Positions 61,119-64,000 of a stretch of 64,000 nucleotides of DNA are shown in pieces. How positions within the stretch are numbered: position 1 is the stretch's first letter; each line of letters opens with the position of its first letter. The notes under the pieces were generated by a model, which was not told where the DNA came from, did not search any database, and saw only the letters and a list, made by a program, of their open reading frames with translations. A program made the translations under genes and the position numbers. The DNA is from Labilibaculum sp. (GTDB lineage: Bacteria > Bacteroidota > Bacteroidia > Bacteroidales > Marinifilaceae): positions 2,294,001-2,358,000 of the forward strand of contig NZ_OY761461.1 in NCBI RefSeq assembly GCF_963664555.1, written 5' to 3'.

Positions 61119-61826
61119 ATGAACAAAATTATTTTAATCGTGTTTTTAATTTTTTCAGGATTTCAGTTATGCGCACAATCTGAAAATTCAGGAGAAGCTG
61201 AAGAAGTTGTGGAAATAAATTTAGGGAATTTAATTATCCAGACGATTCCATCAGAGTTGATTATAGAAATTCCTAAATTAGGTATTGATGGAAATAAAAT
61301 CCAGGACTCTATTATTTTAGAAGAAATAAATACGGGTGTTTATGATATAACTTTTATACTTAAGAAAAAAAAGTTTAAATGTTCTGTTGAGGTATTAAAT
61401 CAGAAAACAACCCATTTAATGGTGGATGTGAAAGAAAAAAAATCGGAATCCAAAGAAATTCAGTACATTCCTCACTTGCCAGATCCTATTCCAGTACCAG
61501 TAAATACAGGTGAAGTCTATGTTATCGTGGATGACATGCCCGAATTTCCAGGTGGTAATTTGGAATTACAAAGGTATATTGCAATGAGTGTTAGATACCC
61601 TATAGAAGCACAGCAAAAAGGAATAACTGGTAGAGTTTTTGTAACATTTGTTATAAACAAGGACGGGAGGGCTGTAGGTGTCAGGATTATTAGATCTGCA
61701 GATCCACTTCTTGATGCTGAAGCAATTCGAGTTGTGCGTTGTATGCCAGAATGGAAACCAGGAAGACAAGAAGGTGAATTAGTTAATGTATCGTATACAA
61801 TTCCGATTACTTTTTATTTGCAATGA
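61119..61826 (+). CDS. TonB C-terminal domain protein, exported
   Basis: This 235-residue protein has a signal-peptide-like N-terminus (IILIVFLIFSGFQLCAQS). A middle region resembling a PEGA-like carboxypeptidase-regulatory fold follows (IIQTIPSELIIEI). At ~140-235 lies a TonB C-terminal domain: MPEFPGGNLELQRYIAMSVRYPIEAQQKGITGRVFVTFVINKDGR, then VVRCMPEWKPGRQEGELVNVSYTIPITFYL. Bacteroidota have many such single-domain TonB-like proteins; without ExbB/D neighbours its role in outer-membrane transport is uncertain. It has its own promoter and terminator. Confidence 0.85.
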   Translation: MNKIILIVFLIFSGFQLCAQSENSGEAEEVVEINLGNLIIQTIPSELIIEIPKLGIDGNKIQDSIILEEINTGVYDITFILKKKKFKCSVEVLNQKTTHLMVDVKEKKSESKEIQYIPHLPDPIPVPVNTGEVYVIVDDMPEFPGGNLELQRYIAMSVRYPIEAQQKGITGRVFVTFVINKDGRAVGVRIIRSADPLLDAEAIRVVRCMPEWKPGRQEGELVNVSYTIPITFYLQ

Positions 61827-61855
61827 TATATATTTTTACGGTAGTTTATAATAAA

Positions 61856-61882
61856 AAAAGGCTTTCCATCGGAAAGCCTTTT
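61856..61882. terminator. Bidirectional terminator between the TonB-like gene and rocD
   Basis: A perfect 12-bp stem (aaaaggctttcc 61856-61867, ggaaagcctttt 61871-61882) with a 3-nt loop lies between two convergent genes. Confidence 0.93.
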
Positions 61883-61902
61883 AAATTTTATTGAGAATTT
61901 TT

Positions 61903-63135
61903 TTATTCGAATTCAGCCATTGTTTTCTTAATGATATCAATAGCTTCTCTCAATTGTTCTTCGTTAATTGTCAGTGGAGGCGCAAAACGGATAATATGAC
62001 CATGAGTTGGTTTTGCAAGCATTCCGTTATCGCGTAAACGCATGCAAACATCCCATGCAGTTTTACCACCTTTAGGTTTGATTACAACTGCGTTAAGTAA
62101 TCCTTTACCACGAACAAGTTCAATCATGTCTGATTTAACCGCCTGTAATTCTTCACGGAAGATTTTACCCATTGCTTCAGCATTTTCAGCCAATTTCTCT
62201 TCTTTAACAACGGTTAAAGCGGCCATTGCTACAGCACAAGCAATTGGGTTTCCACCAAAAGTAGAACCGTGCTCACCTGGTTTGATGCATAGCATGATTT
62301 CATCATCAGCCAATACCGCAGATACAGGTACAACACCACCTGAGATTGCTTTTCCAAGAATTAATACATCAGGACGAACACCTTCATGATCAACCGCTAA
62401 TAATTTACCTGTTCTGGCAATACCGGTTTGAACTTCATCAGCAACAAATAGTACATTATTTGCTTTACAAAGATCCGATGCTTTTTTCAAGAAACCATCC
62501 TCAGGAACGTAAACTCCGGCTTCACCTTGAATTGGTTCAACAAGGAATGCACATACATTTGGATCTTTTAATTCTTTTTCAAGAGCTTCAATGTCATTGT
62601 AAGGAATTACAACAAAACCTGGCGTAAAAGGCCCGAAACCTTTGTATGAATCCGGATCGGTCGACATTGAAATTATAGTAATTGTACGTCCGTGGAAGTT
62701 CCCGTCGCATACAATAATTTTTGCTTTATTCTCAGGAATGCCTTTTACATCATATCCCCAGCGACGGACTAATTTAAGTGCCGTTTCGTCGGCTTCGGCA
62801 CCCGTATTCATTGGTAATACCTTGTCGTATCCAAAATATTTCGTTACAAATTCCTCGTATTTACCAAGGTTGTTACTATAAAAAGCGCGGGAGGTAAGAG
62901 TCAGTTTTTGAGCTTGCTCAATTAAAGCGTTCACAATCTTTGGATGACAGTGACCTTGATTAACGGCAGAATAAGCAGACAAAAAATCAAAATATCTTTT
63001 TCCGTCAGTATCCCAAACATATACACCTTCTCCACGTTCAAGAACTACTGGAAGTGGATGATAGTTGTGAGCACCAAATTTGGATTCCTTCTCCATGTAA
63101 TCTTTCGCAGTCATGGATGTTGTTGCATTTGTCAT
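61903..63135 (-). CDS. rocD: Ornithine-oxo-acid transaminase
   Basis: This 410-residue class III PLP aminotransferase converts ornithine and 2-oxoglutarate to glutamate semialdehyde and glutamate. Motifs of ornithine aminotransferase are [73 protein letters not shown] and [13 protein letters not shown]. The PLP Lys is in [16 protein letters not shown], and [18 protein letters not shown] follows. It is single, with a shared terminator downstream. Confidence 0.97.
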   Translation of the reverse strand: MTNATTSMTAKDYMEKESKFGAHNYHPLPVVLERGEGVYVWDTDGKRYFDFLSAYSAVNQGHCHPKIVNALIEQAQKLTLTSRAFYSNNLGKYEEFVTKYFGYDKVLPMNTGAEADETALKLVRRWGYDVKGIPENKAKIIVCDGNFHGRTITIISMSTDPDSYKGFGPFTPGFVVIPYNDIEALEKELKDPNVCAFLVEPIQGEAGVYVPEDGFLKKASDLCKANNVLFVADEVQTGIARTGKLLAVDHEGVRPDVLILGKAISGGVVPVSAVLADDEIMLCIKPGEHGSTFGGNPIACAVAMAALTVVKEEKLAENAEAMGKIFREELQAVKSDMIELVRGKGLLNAVVIKPKGGKTAWDVCMRLRDNGMLAKPTHGHIIRFAPPLTINEEQLREAIDIIKKTMAEFE

Positions 63136-63361
63136 AATTACAATGTTTAAAAGATTTGTTTGTACGGATTAAACTCTTGAAATCCGGTATCCCAAATTTG
63201 CAATTATTTTTTTATAAACCAATACTTTTGAGATGTTTTTTAATTCTGCTAGTAAAATTAATTTCAAGGTAAACTATTATCATAAGGTCGTTTATTAAAA
63301 CGTTTTTAATTTTATGATTAGGAGTTTGAACTGCTATCCCAGTGAAAACAGTCTGTTTGAA

Positions 63362-64000
63362 TTAGGGGAGGAATTTTGCCATTGATTCCAGTAAATCGCC
63401 TTTTTTAATTGGTTTTGGCAGATGGTCGGAACAGCCTGCCTGAAGTGATTTTTCTTTGTCACCAACAAGCGCGTATGCTGTTTGCGCAATAATAGTTAGG
63501 TTTGGTCTTTTTTCTTTGATGATGGCAGTCGCCTCTAAGCCATTGATTTGTGGAAGGTTAATGTCCATTAATACAATGCTTATCTCTGGATTTTGCAGAC
63601 ATGCATTAATTACTTCCTGTCCGTTTTTCGCCCATAGAATGTTAATGTTTGTATTTTGAAGATAGGCTTCAAGGATTTTAAAATTGGTGGTTTGATCTTC
63701 GGCAATAATAACGGTATAGTTTTCCCAGTTGTAAGACTCTTGATAGTTGTCTTCTTCGAACTGATTGTTAGATGTTAAGATGTTTGGAATTGTAAAGTTA
63801 ATTGTTGTTCCTAAATTGTTTTCAGAAACAAACCATATTTTTCCGCCAAGCAATTCCAGTTCCAGTCGTGAAATATACATGCCTAAACCTGTGCCACCAT
63901 AATACTTTTGCCCTGATTCGTCAACTTGTCTGAATCGTTTAAATACTCGATTTTCGTATTTGGAAGGAATGCCAACACCGGTATCGGTAACCGAAAAGTG
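63362..64000 (-). CDS. Hybrid histidine kinase, C-terminal part, cut by the window edge
   Basis: The frame continues to the right edge. The first ATG-bounded stretch is internal. Readable codons from 64000 give HFSVTDTGVGIPSKYENR, then RFRQVDES and YYGGTGLGMYISRLEL, the G boxes of a histidine kinase ATPase domain. A receiver domain follows: YTVIIAEDQTTNFKILEAYL, the phospho-Asp in VLMDINLPQINGLEA, and switch residues in AQTAYAL and PKPIKKGDLL. The N-terminal sensor and HisKA parts are outside the window. The receiver resembles the stand-alone one at 2458-2832. Confidence 0.9.
   Translation of the reverse strand, partial: HFSVTDTGVGIPSKYENRVFKRFRQVDESGQKYYGGTGLGMYISRLELELLGGKIWFVSENNLGTTINFTIPNILTSNNQFEEDNYQESYNWENYTVIIAEDQTTNFKILEAYLQNTNINILWAKNGQEVINACLQNPEISIVLMDINLPQINGLEATAIIKEKRPNLTIIAQTAYALVGDKEKSLQAGCSDHLPKPIKKGDLLESMAKFLP

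Overview
The window looks like chromosomal DNA of a marine or anaerobic member of the Bacteroidota, most likely the Marinilabiliales/Marinifilaceae part of the phylum. The evidence is AT-rich DNA, a type IX secretion (T9SS) C-terminal sorting domain, a TAnnTTTG-type -7 promoter element, LysM/periplasmic-binding and TonB C-terminal proteins of the Bacteroidota type, and a cobalamin operon with the fused genes seen in that phylum. The order-level placement is an inference. I found no rRNA, tRNA or CRISPR array.

Layout. 1-7.7 kb: the 3' part of an IS1182-type transposase cut by the left edge, then single genes (msrB, an alpha/beta hydrolase, a lone receiver domain, a CAT-like acetyltransferase, a DUF2007 protein, an outer-membrane protein, a SnoaL-like lipoprotein, rarD) and a Crp/Fnr-family regulator. 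7.7-14.2 kb: diverging from that regulator is a compact operon for sulfur carriers (DsrE2, TusA), a free-standing MvhD/FlpD subunit, two HdrA-type flavin/FeS proteins, a winged-helix protein and a QmoC-like membrane FeS/cytochrome b protein. Together these resemble a Qmo/Hdr quinone-interacting complex wired to persulfide carriers, with no AprAB or DsrAB in sight. A 33-codon ORF is tied by ATGA overlaps to both HdrA genes. A perfect TGTGA-N6-TCACA palindrome lies in the divergent promoter region. 14.2-18.6 kb: a DUF5808 protein, a TPR histidine kinase and an acyl-CoA ligase.

18.8-31 kb: a cobalamin riboswitch followed by an anaerobic (early-cobalt) corrin operon: cobA, cbiX, cbiL, cbiH-C, cbiE-T, cbiG-F, cbiJ-D, then the cobalt ECF transporter cbiM-N-Q-O. 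Four genes are two-enzyme fusions. The genes cover the steps from uroporphyrinogen III to cobyrinate, apart from precorrin-2 oxidation. The a,c-diamide and later steps (cbiA, cbiP, cobS and others) are not in the window.

31-46.7 kb: mostly housekeeping or small genes on the minus strand (glycosyltransferase, mazG, a CBS-histidine kinase with an unknown partner, a PD40 protein, a methyltransferase, a VF530 protein, a radical SAM protein, a DEAD helicase, a DUF62 protein), with phoH and purC on plus. Intergenic stretches here carry short dispersed or inverted repeats. 46.9-50.5 kb: an NfnAB-type electron-bifurcating transhydrogenase pair followed by two ferritin-like paralogues, the second of which has lost several iron ligands. 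50.6-61.8 kb: a LysM/periplasmic-binding lipid-envelope protein, a 2676-residue T9SS-exported protein made of 12 repeats of about 200 residues, and a TonB C-terminal protein. 61.9-64 kb: rocD and the 3' part of a hybrid histidine kinase cut by the right edge.
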